This document shows, piece after piece, positions 46,425-57,663 of a stretch of 64,000 nt of DNA. The translations under genes were made by a program, and so were the position numbers. The stretch comes from Cryptomeria japonica (taxonomy: Eukaryota; Streptophyta; Pinopsida; Cupressales; Cupressaceae), in contig NC_081406.1 in NCBI RefSeq assembly GCF_030272615.1, positions 247,127,218-247,191,217 of the forward strand. The letters are read 5' to 3'. Below the pieces are notes generated by a model. It worked only from the letters and a program-made list of their open reading frames with translations, made no database searches and had not been told where the DNA came from. How positions within the stretch are numbered: the stretch's first letter is position 1; each line of letters opens with the position of its first letter.

Positions 46425-48183
46425 CCCTCCCTCTTATTGGAATAAGTATCTCTGATGAGGATCTTATCCTTTCTTTAGAAGCACGTATCCTTGATTAGGA
46501 CCTCTTCCTTAGTGATGAAATTCTATTATCATTCATCAAATCTTCCTATTTCTTAATGAACCACTTTCCATTTATTGAGTTGTATCTTTTAAAATAAACC
46601 CTTCTATATTGTGGACATGCATATACCTGCTAAGGATCCCATCCCTCTTATAGGAAAATGTATCCTTGAAGAGGATATTTTCCTTATTTTAGAAGAGTGT
46701 GTCTTTTATAAATGATCTTTCTTTGGTGTTAAATATGTATCCTTGTATCCATACTTGGGGGGCAAGAATAATATTTTAATTCTCTCCTTTTCAAGAATTG
46801 TATTTTTTCTTTATTGAGTTGCATCTTTCATAACTTGAGGTCATTTCATGCATAGAGTGGTCCTCCATGTAAGTACATACATGTCCTTTGGTTGGACTCG
46901 TTCTTTGTTTGAGATGGACTTTTTCCTAGCATTAGGAGAAGGTGTGTATTCTTAGTCTCCTTCTCCTTCCAAATATGTTATCCCTATTAAAGATCTCCTT
47001 TATTTTTGAAGGTAGATATTTTATGTATAAATATCTTCCTATGTGTGTTCCTCAAAATGATCCCTTTACACTTGTTGCAAGAGATCTCTTTTACAACTAT
47101 CTTTTCCTTGCTCATAAGAGTTATGCCTCTTTAGCTTCAAGTTATGCTCATTGTTGCTTAGAGGATATTTCCTTGGTGACGAAGGTGTGTATCCTTGTTT
47201 CTATGTTTTCCTTAAGAAATCAAAATAAGGCTATATTGACATCTTAATGGGGGAGGCATATATATACAGTCTCCTAATTACATATTATTATATGTCATAG
47301 AAGGGATGTACATGCTCAAAACTAGACCAAAGTCTTAGATGAGAAATTTCATTCTTGAAACTAGACATTTTCTATTACATATCAAATATAGGTTGTTGCA
47401 TGCTTGAAACTAGAAAAGTCTTATACGAGATGATTAACTCCTAAAACTAGATGACATTTTGGCAAGATGAGTTGACTAGCATGACAAAAATTGCTAGACC
47501 TTTCAACTCCTTTTTCTCTCATTTTAGGATGAGTGGATCTAGTATAACACAACTTGCTACTCTACTCTTCCTTCCTACATGGATCATACAACATAACACA
47601 ACTTGTTGTCCCGTGAGAATGTGATTTTCTTGATCACCTAGAATAACACCAGCTTGCTAGCCCATGAAATCCATGTTCCTTCTTACATTTTCCTCTTATG
47701 GATCACCTAGCATAACACAACTTGATAGCTTGTGTAATTCATGCTTTCCCTTTCTCTCCCCCATGAAGCCACAAGCATAATATACCTTGCTAGTCTTTTG
47801 ATCATGGTTTATCTCTTGATACATGCTTTTGCTCTTCTATGTGACCAATTATTCTCTTTCTATACCATTTCAAGAATGATATTAGTGGTTGAGATATTTT
47901 GATTATCAAGGTCTCTTCAACTAGCTGACTTGGAGCCTTTGTTTTTAGTACAAACTCCTTTTGTGTCTTTTTGTGTATCTTTTTGACATTGTCTTTTTGC
48001 TTTGTGTGTCCTTGCATATGATGTATGAATTAAGATCCTAGGCATGGGGGCTTGTTCCCTCGAATTTAGTGATGTCTTACCTCTTTGTGATCTTGCTGTC
48101 AATTACTTATTTCTTTATCTCCTTCTACTACTTTACTATGAGTTTGTGCATAGGCTAATACTCTCACTAAAGTGGGGGATAGA
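46425..48183 (+). other. Non-coding tail of another LTR element
   Basis: Two sets of degenerate repeats: 46440-46760 with drifting 'gtatccttga..aggat' units, and 47470-47800 with 'ctagcataacacaacttgctag' units. The same style occurs at 32300-32404, so the gypsy element inserted in this block. A purine run AAAGTGGGGGATAGA at 48169-48183 looks like a polypurine tract. No gene. Confidence 0.5.
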
Positions 48184-48900
48184 TGTAGCATCGTAAATTG
48201 TAACCCTACACAATTTACACCACCTTTTGTGCCCCTACCTTCGTATGTCCTATCTTATCTCTCTCCTAGGTCCATTTTTGGCCTTTTTCACCTCAAATTG
48301 TACGTCATCAGTCTGCATGGAGAACTAAACCTATGCCTCAAGCCGTGCACCCTAATCTCTAGTTATTTTGCCCTATTTTTGGTGGAGTATGGCACCCAAG
48401 GCATCCTAGTCCTTGGACCATGGCATCTAGTTTGTCTTGTTCATCCTTAAACATGACCAAATTCAAATGGGTTGGTGCATTTCCCCGCCTTGGTGTCTCA
48501 ATTTGACCATTGGAGGTCGGCCTACTCGGTAAAATTCCTTGAGAACCTTATATATGAGTTTTTTTTCTTATTCATTTTGATCTAACTTCATCTAGACACA
48601 TCATTCGTGCACCAAAATCAAGTTCTCAATCTTACAAGGTAGCATTTCATTTCACCATATCCTTTAAGAATCACAGAGTAGAAAATGTACATCAATCTTC
48701 ATGCAAGAATGTGTGTTTGATTAGGTTATTCATGTTCATGTTATGTCAAGTCATGTTATTGCATCAACACTTGTGATCACATCTTAAGAGAATTGCATCA
48801 TCATCCATTGTCAATTGCATCAAATTTGAGGCAACAAATCCAAGAGCCATGGATAGAGATTTCAACAGAGAAGATGACGACGATTAGATCTAACATTTGT
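48184..48900 (+). mobile_element. Probable 3' LTR after a polypurine tract
   Basis: TGTAGCATCGTAAATTG starts right after the purine run. A TATA-like CCTTATATATGAG lies near 48546. The 3' end is not determined; 48900 is an approximate limit. Confidence 0.5.
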
Positions 48901-51039
48901 AGAGGCGAAAATCAGAGGACTAGGATGAAAAAACCACCTCGGTCTTAATTTTTTTTGACAAGATTATGCGAATATATTCCGTGTAACATACTAATTCCAA
49001 AACATTCCAATTTCTTTGCTTTCAACATCAAGGACCAAGACACAAATTACCACATGGTCCCGCACTTTTAGGCCAAACTTACTGTCATAGGCGACTCTCT
49101 AATTCTTTTGTAGAGACTAAATTCGTGTCTCTCTCATCTGTAGCTCATTTTTTTCTATTATTTCATGTCAATGTTTCATTATTCACCCTAGATCTAGCAT
49201 TTAAATATATTCAAATTAGTTTTTTAATTAGACAAAGGAAAAAAAAACTTGATCTACATTCAATCCTCTTGCATTGGATCAATTGAGTTCTTCTTTCCTT
49301 TAATGTATTGTTTGGAAAGTTGGGTCATTTCCTAGTTTACAAGACCTAACTTGTGAAACGCTAATTTTTCTATCCATTACAGTCTAATAAATAAAACTAT
49401 ATTCTAGGTCTAAGATTTCAATATATATCCTATATAATATAAATACAAATAACAAAAATCACAAGTCCTTTATAACTATAAAAATAAATCTTAATCATTA
49501 AATTATTTACATCATTAATTAATTCATTATGTAAATTCTTCAACATAAATAATGCATCTTATTAAGAAAATTTATTAATAAAAAAAACATTTAAAAGCTA
49601 ATTTTAATCAAAAGATACTTTTAAAAATATTTTTTCTAAAGAACAAGATTATTCTATTTCCTCACTCCTAATTGTCTAACATGATCATTCCTATCTATCT
49701 TCTAATCACAATAACAATGAAAAGAATTAAGAGGAAGTCCAAAAATTTAATATATAATTGACTTTTCAAAGATAGGCAATAATGCCCAAAAGTTTTTTAG
49801 TTGCACGTGTTCCACCATGAGTGGTTGAGGCTCATCACAAGCTTATTTCTACACACCTTTATATTTAAAATGTTTATATAGATTGGTTTGCCAAAGCAAA
49901 TGTTTTAGCCACCTATCACTTGATTTTATTTTGTAAATCTATTGTTCACAAGCATCAAAAGGGAGCATATACAAAGATTATTAAAATGCCAAGAGGCTTA
50001 CTTGGTTCGTGACTAATGAATTTCAATCCCTCTTTGGTCCCAACAATACCCTTCCATCTAAAAAATAGTGTATCCTCTTTTCTTTTTTAAGAATTTATTT
50101 CTCCAGTAAAAAAAACAGAAAAGATCTCAAAAAAAAATCTCTCTCCATTGATTTGTTGAATGTATTGAAGACTCCAGTCTCAGGAATGTTTTATTTGGAA
50201 ACTATTTTCTAAAACAAACACAGTTTTAAATTATTTATTTAGATTAAAAAATCTAAGATGTAAAAATAATTAAAATATAATTTACATTTTTCTATTTCAC
50301 AAATATCTATTCAATTAATAAATAGTTCATTTAATATTGAAATTATTTAATTAAAACTCTTTGTTTAAATTAATTTTATTTTAATTGATTTATATTATTT
50401 CAATGAATAGCATTGTTATTTTTCTAATCAAATAAGTAAATATTTCAACTAATCAATTAAAGAGATATTAAAAATATTTTTTTTGCTTAGCTAGTCATTT
50501 AAATCAATCATGCATAACACTACGTGTGTGTGTAGATTCCATCATGTCGATTGTTGCCAAAAGGATAGACAACCTCTACCTCAACCATGTTCTCACCTTC
50601 ACCCCTGTCACACATAGTCTAGAGAAGTTCAAGTTATATCAGTTTACCAGTAGTGTCATAGATTGTATCCTCATACAATTTCATGCTCATTTGGGTCTCA
50701 CCTTTGTGTTTTCCCTTCTTTGCCTTGATTATGCTTAATTATGCTCAAACTAGTACCAAATCTATTATCTTTGCTTTCTCCTCTTTCTTCCCAACCTTTT
50801 CCAAATCCAAAATGATTGGAATAGGGCACTAGGCACCATAGTCCAAGCAAAAGGGGCCTAAATTTGAGCCCTCTAATGATCAAAAAAATTTGAGCAAGAA
50901 AAGATACACAATGTCGACCTTCATTGTAATTTTCAACACATTTATTGAGGTTAGGTATAAAATCATTTCTTATCCCCTCATTTAAAACATATCTCAATCA
51001 CATCTCTCTACAAGTTTCCCATTCAATTCTAATTGATCA
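48901..51039. other. AT-rich DNA and an LTR-like fragment
   Basis: 49150-50520 is strongly AT-rich with no gene. From about 50652 (TGTCATAGATTGTATCC) the sequence resembles the LTR start at 48184 in layout and may be part of a related LTR, which the element at 51040 then split. The sequence continues after 58855. Confidence 0.4.
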
Positions 51040-52231
51040 TGTTGACATTTTTGATGTTTATGTTGTGATTTGTCATTGATGGACACACACTTGTATTGAG
51101 ATCCCCTTTATATGTATGAGCTCATGCTCAATCGGTATTTGTTCCAACCGGTATGTTGTATTCTAGTCTTTAGACTAGTAGTGATTTTGCAGAATGTGTT
51201 TCCTGGTCTGAAGCGGCATGTTGACCCCAAGCGGTTCGTAGATCACAAGCGGTACAAGGAAGCAAAGCAGCACAACACATTCTTACCAGCCTTCATTTTT
51301 GTCAAATCGGCAACTAGCATTTTGTATAAACCGATAATACTTTGTGATGAGTTACCAACCGACATTTTGTGATGAGTTGCCAATCCACCGATTGTTTGGC
51401 GGTGCCGACACATTGACGATGATTCTTGTGTCGTGTTACTGAGTATGTCTAGATTCACTGAACCTAGGAAATTGTAATATAATCCTATTGGACCGACATG
51501 AAATCAAATTCCTTTAAAAGGACATCATGTCTAGGGTTTTTGTGTTGTTGAAGAAGTTGCGATTAGGGTATATGTTGAGCTAGGGTTTAAGGTGGAAATG
51601 CAGAGCGATCTTATCAGAGAAGATCGAGCTGTAACTGAGAGAGAGATAGAGGAGACTGAAGTAATGCTGGAATGCATTAGCTGTGAGCAATACTGGATCT
51701 AACCAAGCAATTTGTGCTAGTAGATAGATCAAACACTTGTTGATTACTCACATCTTTGACAAGTCTGTAGCCCTTAACCGGGTAGGCTTCAAAGCCTTTG
51801 TAAAATCCTCTAACAAGGTGGTTCACACATGTGAATCTAAAATCCTATAACAAGGTAGTCTTTAATCGGACTTATCTCCTAACAGAGATTGAGATTCCTA
51901 ACAGGATCTGTTCTGGTGAAGAACATTGTAAGACCTTAACCGGTCTGACCTTAACCGGTCTGACCTTAACCAGTCTGGTTTCTATTCTGCAGATAGTGAT
52001 TTGTGAGTTCCATCTCACTGTGGTTTTTCCCAGTTGGGTTTCCACGTCAAATATCTTGTGTTATGGTTGTATTTCTTTTGTGGGTGAATGTTTTATTCGC
52101 ATTTTGGTTTGTATGTGTGATAACCGGTTTGATTGTCAGACTGCTTTACTGGTTTATCTTTAGACTGTGTAAGTGTTTTAGTACAAAGATTTTTGGCATA
52201 CTAATTCACCCCCCCCTCTTAGTATTCATCA
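51040..52231 (+). repeat. 5' LTR of the two-gene element
   Basis: Contains three copies of a 15-bp unit (GACCTTAACCGGTCT type, ~51930-51977) where the 3' LTR has one. Frames on it are not genes. Confidence 0.95.
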
Positions 52232-52233
52232 AT

Positions 52234-52245
52234 TGGTATCAGAGC
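52234..52245 (+). promoter_or_regulatory. Primer binding site
   Basis: TGGTATCAGAGC, two bases after the LTR end. Confidence 0.95.
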
Positions 52246-52281
52246 CAACCTTTCTATAAGTTTAACCACTTGGAAAGACAT

Positions 52282-53559
52282 ATGGGGGAATACACATTGA
52301 GGGAACTTACTCAACGGCTCACTAAGTCTGAGCAAGCCTATGATGATCTTATGGTCAAATACAAGGCATCTCAAGCAAAAAGAAGAGAACATGCAAAGAG
52401 GCTGATGGAACTATCTGAAAGTAGTTCTGAAGATGAAGCTAACATGGAAGCTATGATTGCTGAAGTGAATAAGCTGAATGATTCAAACTCCAATTTGAGA
52501 AAGGAGTTGGAAGGACTGACTATTCGGTTTAGCCAAGAGCTTGAGAACCGGAGAAAAGCTGAAGATCTGGTAAAAGACAAAGATCATGAGATCTCCAAGT
52601 TGAAACATGAGATTAGTGCACTAACTGCTCACCTTCATGAGAGTAGAATGGAAAAAGAAGACATGCAAGGAGAACTGAACATTGTCATCTTTGAAAATGC
52701 AAGTCTTATGGAGACAGACACTGCTATTTCCAAAGAACTCTTTGAATCAATGGAAATACTAGCTAAGTTTGGCAAAAGTACAGTCAGGCTAGAGCAAAAG
52801 CTTGAGTCATTTAGACCAGCAAAGAATACCAATGGTCTTGGTTTTTCTGGACATGAGGAAGGAGAATCCTCAGGAACAAATGCTGAAGCATCAAAGAAGA
52901 AACCGACACTCAAAGGAAAAGGTAAGCAAAAATTCAAACCTGTTTGCTTTAACTGTCTTAAAGAAGGACACACTGCCAATGTATGTAGGAGCAAAGCCTA
53001 CAATAATTTTCCTTATTTTATCAACAATGTACCTAGATCCAATAAGTTCAATGGTCATTGTTATGCATGCAACAAGTTTGGGCATAGAGCATTTGAATGC
53101 AGGTCTGTAATGGATAACACTGGAAAATATCCTCAAAGGACCAAAGGAATTGGTCCTGAATCTTTTATGAATCGGAACCACAACCAGTTTAATGTCTTCA
53201 ATCATCAGTCAAGAAGCGGTGGTCATCAAGCGGCAACCGGATGGAGAGAAAGTTGTATGATATGTCATGGTCATGGTCACACTGCTGCAACATGCAGAAG
53301 GAAGAATGGAAACATGTACAATGGACCTTGGAGAGCACTTGGACTTGTTTGCTATCACTACAACAAACCAGGTCACATTGCAAGATTCTGCAGAAGTAGA
53401 AAAAGTATATCTGATGATATACCAGTCACCCAGGAAGGAGAAATAGATGTTGAAAAAGTTCAAGAAGACATGAAGAAAATATGGAAGAAGAAACTAGTAT
53501 TATTGGAGGAGGAACCGGTTTCTGCACCTAGTGTGGAAATATCGGAACCGACAAACTAA
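52282..53559 (+). CDS. Gag-like protein: coiled coil plus four CCHC zinc knuckles
   Basis: Uninterrupted, 425 residues. I choose ATG 52282 because it is the first ATG after the primer site, 36 bp on. The frame is open further upstream into the LTR, but that part is U5 and leader. Residues 1-180 are heptad-rich and charged, as in a coiled coil. Knuckles are at 222-235 (CFNCLKEGHTANVC), 260-273, 325-338 and 357-370; the last has Tyr for the second Cys (CYHYNKPGH). The tail is acidic. Such proteins package RNA into particles. It lacks the usual copia gag core sequence that I would recognise. After the stop, GGCTTAGGGGGAGC begins a spacer of about 440 bp before the next frame. Confidence 0.9.
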   Translation: MGEYTLRELTQRLTKSEQAYDDLMVKYKASQAKRREHAKRLMELSESSSEDEANMEAMIAEVNKLNDSNSNLRKELEGLTIRFSQELENRRKAEDLVKDKDHEISKLKHEISALTAHLHESRMEKEDMQGELNIVIFENASLMETDTAISKELFESMEILAKFGKSTVRLEQKLESFRPAKNTNGLGFSGHEEGESSGTNAEASKKKPTLKGKGKQKFKPVCFNCLKEGHTANVCRSKAYNNFPYFINNVPRSNKFNGHCYACNKFGHRAFECRSVMDNTGKYPQRTKGIGPESFMNRNHNQFNVFNHQSRSGGHQAATGWRESCMICHGHGHTAATCRRKNGNMYNGPWRALGLVCYHYNKPGHIARFCRSRKSISDDIPVTQEGEIDVEKVQEDMKKIWKKKLVLLEEEPVSAPSVEISEPTN

Positions 53560-54002
53560 GCCTCAAAGGCTTAGGGGGAGCAAATGGAAGAATGCTTTCG
53601 AACCCTCGGTTAACACCGGTAAAAGACCTTAACCGGTATGCTACACCTGTCGCTTGGCAGAAGACCGGAAATGGTAAAAAGGCAAATTAGGGTTTACGCC
53701 CTAATATAGGAGGATTAATGATGGTAGGTGAGAGACATGTATAAATGCATTTTTCAAATCATTTCTCACTATCTGTTTTCGAGCGAAGAAAAGTTTTCAA
53801 GTGCAGAGTGAAGAAAAGGCGATTTGAGCTTAGATTTCGAGAAATTGGAGAGCTTTGAAAGAGATTCAAATATAGTTTGCAAGCAGTAGTGGAGAACTCA
53901 AAGCGGTGATTTGGCATCCGACGGAGAGCAAAGTAAAGCATAATCAGGAAGCCCTAATTTTGCGTTAGAAAGGTATTTTTTGTGTTCTTGAAATACTCTT
54001 CA

Positions 54003-57000
54003 ATGGCTTTCGCATCTCATACCAGTTCAAGCACATCCATTGAGTCAGAAAATTTCATTCAAAGGAAGTTCAAGTATAATGCTTTGTCACAAGTTCCAGC
54101 CGGAGTCATAGTCGAAGAAGGAATTTCAGACTATATTGATTGCAAGATAGAAGACCTAGGGTCCTTAGCCATTCATACTCAATTAGGTCTATTTTGCGGA
54201 AAGGACAAAAGGATCAAACCAGAGTTCAGTATCTTAGAGAAGAAGAAACTCCATAATGCGGTGTATTTTCTGGAAGATTTCACAGAGGATCACATCAGAA
54301 TCATCTTGAGCAGAGTCCATGGTGAGAAGATGTACCTGGAGAGAACGCATGATATCACGCCTGAGGCAATTCATGCAATCACCGGTTTTTGTAACATAGG
54401 GGAAGTGCCAACCCTGAGAACGGTAAGCAAAACGGAAATGACCAAGCTCACCGGTTCGACAAGTGATTCACGAGGTATGATAGTTAATCCTATCAAGGAT
54501 GAACTGGTAAAATATGCCTGCATGGTGATAGGCTACAAAACATTCTCAGCCAGTAGGATTAATTTTGTATTTGCTGCAGTGGTAAATGTCGTTTACCGAA
54601 TGATTATAGAGGATAAATCATTTGACTTATGCACCGGTATGAAAAGGCAACCAAAAAGGACAATTCACTGAGATTTAAGTTTGGAGAACTACTGGTAGGG
54701 TTATTTTTCTATTTCCAAGGCTACTTTCCGGGTGTAGGAGATGTCCAGTGGTCCCTTGATCAACCGGTAACCAAGCAGATAAAGGAAAGTGTGAAAGCCA
54801 TTGGAACCAGCTACCCTGAGATATTGAACAAATACTTTGATGAGTTCAGAAGAAAGATGAGTCAGAGGATGCGAATCTCAGGTGACATAGTGAAAAAGTA
54901 TGAAGATGACATCTGTTTCACTATTCAGGTGGACAAATGTCTAATGGAGGCTGTTGAGCCTAGAATGGAGGAAGTGGAGCCTATGGGCTATGAGGTCATG
55001 TTTGACATGCTGGAAGGGTATCCTTCAACCCTTATTGCCTCGCCTCTTGATCCAAAGGCGAAGCAAACCGGAACCTACTTGGAGAGGATCGCACCGGTTG
55101 AAGAACCATCGGTGAAAAAGGGAAAAGAACCGACAGCCAAGAAAGCTAAGGCAGTGCCTGTGGCATCAGCACCAGCTACCACTGAGACTTCAAGAGTGAC
55201 CAAGCGGTCACTGGCAAAGAAGAAACTGCAGGTAACACCGGCAAAAGTCTTCGAAAGAAAGAGGAAGACTAAGGCAAATGAACCGGACTCCAAAGAAACT
55301 GAGTCTGATGAACAGCCAAAGAAGGCTAGACAAACCAAGAAGGTGAAGAAGAATGAACCGACAACATCTGCACCGGTAAATATAGATATCTCCTCTTACA
55401 AACCTTTGACACATTGTCAAAGAACAGTAAAGAATATTAGGAGAAAGTTACTTCATGATTTAATTGATTATTATGATGATTTCAACAGTGAAGAAAAAGA
55501 TGAAGTAGTGTTGGAAATCATTCTTTATTTATGCAAAAATGATCAGTCACCATCAGAGATTAAATATTAGACACCGGATTCATTGTTTAAAGCATTAGAT
55601 AACAAATGGCGCATTGCCATTAAAAAGGAACAAGAGATTAGGGAGAAAATTTTTGCACATTACTTCCCCGAACTCTCAAATTCAGAATTAATTGATGTAT
55701 TAGATCAAAATAAAGGTCTCTTCTTCACAAGGAGAAGAAGACTTTGGTTGTTGGAAGGGAGAGTTGATGATGTAGAAAAGGATACACATCAACACATGGC
55801 CCATGCTATCAGCTCTCACAAAGCTCGAATGGCCAACCTCCAAGCGGAAAAGGAACCGGTTATTTCCAAACCGGATGAAGTTTTTGATGAGGAAGGAAAC
55901 CTGGTGGAGGAACCAATCGACACCATAGATGTCGATGCCCTGGATATAGAAGATGTCACTCAGGACATACCTTCTGAGGGAACTAAATAGGGGCAACAGG
56001 CCGATCAGGGTGGTGAACAAGCTGTGGACACACAGCAAGTGACAAAAGAACAGGAAGAGAAAAAGAAGAAGGATGAAGATGAGAAACAAAAAAAGGAGGA
56101 AGAGAAAAAGAAAGAGGAAGAGGAGAAAAGAAAAGATGAAGAGAAAAAGAAGCAAGAAGAAGAAAGGAAAAAGAAAGAAGAAGAGGACAAGGAAGAAAAG
56201 AGGAAGAAGGAAGAAGAAGAAAAGAGGAAGAAGGAAGAAGAAGAAAAGAGGAAGAAGGAAGATGAAGAAAAGAAGAAGAAAGAAGAGGAGAAGAGGAAGA
56301 AGGAAGAGGAAGAAAAGAAGAAGGAAGAGGAAGAAAAGAAGAAGGAAGAAGAAGAAAAGAGGAAGAAGGAAGAAGAAGACAAGGAAGAAGAGAAGAGAAG
56401 AGAAGCGGAAAAGAAGAAAGCTGAAGAAGCCAAGGAATGCGAAGCGACAAAAAGCTCTCAGTTGGAGACTCCAAAGGCAACCGGAAGTCAACCCTCACCG
56501 GTTGATCTTTCTAGTCCTATTGATCTCCAATCTGCAAGCGAGTCAGAGCTTATGCAAAGCATCAAGGTTGCTCAAGAGTGCCTTGAGATCATTAGCAGGA
56601 AAAAGGAACAAGACATCATTCAGGCAGCTGTTGACACACTTAGCGGTTTAATCCCCAGTACTAATCTTCCTGACACTGATTCATCACTAGCACAACTCAA
56701 ACTTCTGTGTACTGTAGTGGATGATCAGGTGCAGAGCCTAGAAGAAGCAGCTGAGGCCAATGTAAAGAAAGAGCACCAAAAGGCTCTTAATGTTTCTCTG
56801 GTGAAGAAATTGAATGAGCTTAGGACTGAACTGTCAAAGGATCAAAAGGACATAAGGAGTGCTTTGGATGAGGGAAACTTGCTACTCAGCAAAATCTGTC
56901 AACCTCATCTGTTATGTGATGATGTGCTAGCCAAGAAGCAACAACTTCAAATGAACTTACAGTCCTACTTAAGCACATTCAAGACTCCTTACGACTCCTT

Positions 57001-57322
57001 TGCAGCATACGGGCAAACCATTCACCGATTCCAGATCCAGTCAGCCAAGATAGAGCAAGAGATCAGCACAAGGTCTAGGGATTTGCAGGAGCTTCAACTG
57101 GTATTACTTCCATGACTGCAAATTCTCTAGAAATGCTATCTGAATCTGGATGCCCTGACAGTCACTCAAGAACTGAGCACAATAATGGAGGAACAGGTAT
57201 CACAAATGCAGACAGAGAAGGAAGTAGCGACCTCCCTACTTGAGTCCTGGTCTCTTTCCATGAAACAATTTTTGCAGGACTACAAAGCGGTTTTTGACAA
57301 GTATTATTTATTATTGTCATAA
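54003..57322 (+). pseudogene. Unassigned long second protein of the two-gene element (~1,100 codons)
   Basis: From ATG 54003 (an earlier in-frame ATG is at 53982) the frame runs to about 54650, shifts register, then continues to TAA 57320 with only four stops: TAG 55568, TAG 55988, TGA 57113 and TAG 57128. The N-terminal ~330 residues look globular (ITGFCNIGEVPTLR; YACMVIGYK; FGELLVGLFFYFQGYFPGVG). A Lys/Pro/Thr-rich linker follows, then an acidic region, a ~130-residue Glu/Lys/Arg helix (56041-56425), and a heptad-rich C-terminus. I see no protease, RT, integrase, helicase or envelope features. The long open state suggests selection until recently. Function unknown. Confidence 0.75.
56041..56425 (+). 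repeat. ~385-bp polypurine tract coding a Glu/Lys helix
   Basis: Almost all A and G on the plus strand, made of drifting GAAGAAGAAAAGAGGAAG units. Encodes runs of E(3-4)K(2-3)R, the pattern of a stable single alpha helix. The minus strand gives long Ser/Phe/Leu frames that are artefacts. Confidence 0.9.
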
Positions 57323-57651
57323 ACTTTTCTTATATATACATGGAAATAGTTTTTTTTTTGTGGTACTTTGTCATTGTTGGCAAAGGGGGAGAAGTATATG
57401 GTTTTAAAATTTTGATATATCAGGGGGAGAAGTATATTAGAGGGAGAAGTATCTGTCTTCAAATTTTGATATATGTTGTGATATATGCTATATGCTCTGA
57501 TGATTATGCTCTAAATGCAAAATTGCTATACACTCTGTTGATTAAGGGATAGTGTATATGCTTAGGGGGAGCAATTTTGTTAATGGCAAGTTCTTGTTGT
57601 AAAACACTTAGATGTCACAATTTTATTTTCCTAAGTGTTGCCATCAATGCC

Positions 57652-57663
57652 AAAGGGGGAGAT
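57652..57663 (+). promoter_or_regulatory. Polypurine tract
   Basis: AAAGGGGGAGAT directly before the 3' LTR start TGCTGGC. Confidence 0.93.

Noticed and set aside
47470-47800. Regular repeats considered as a possible CRISPR-like or satellite array
   Set aside because: Units are degenerate, of uneven length, and without unique spacers; they fit drifting non-coding sequence of an LTR element.
52003-52281. Upstream extension of the four-knuckle protein to ATG 52003
   Set aside because: This part lies in the LTR and primer site region; the same LTR frame exists at 58621-58935 without the gene.
55700-56498. Long minus-strand frames (up to 263 codons) of Ser/Phe/Leu repeats
   Set aside because: They are the reverse complement of the Glu/Lys-coding purine tract of the plus-strand second frame, with low-complexity composition and no domain.
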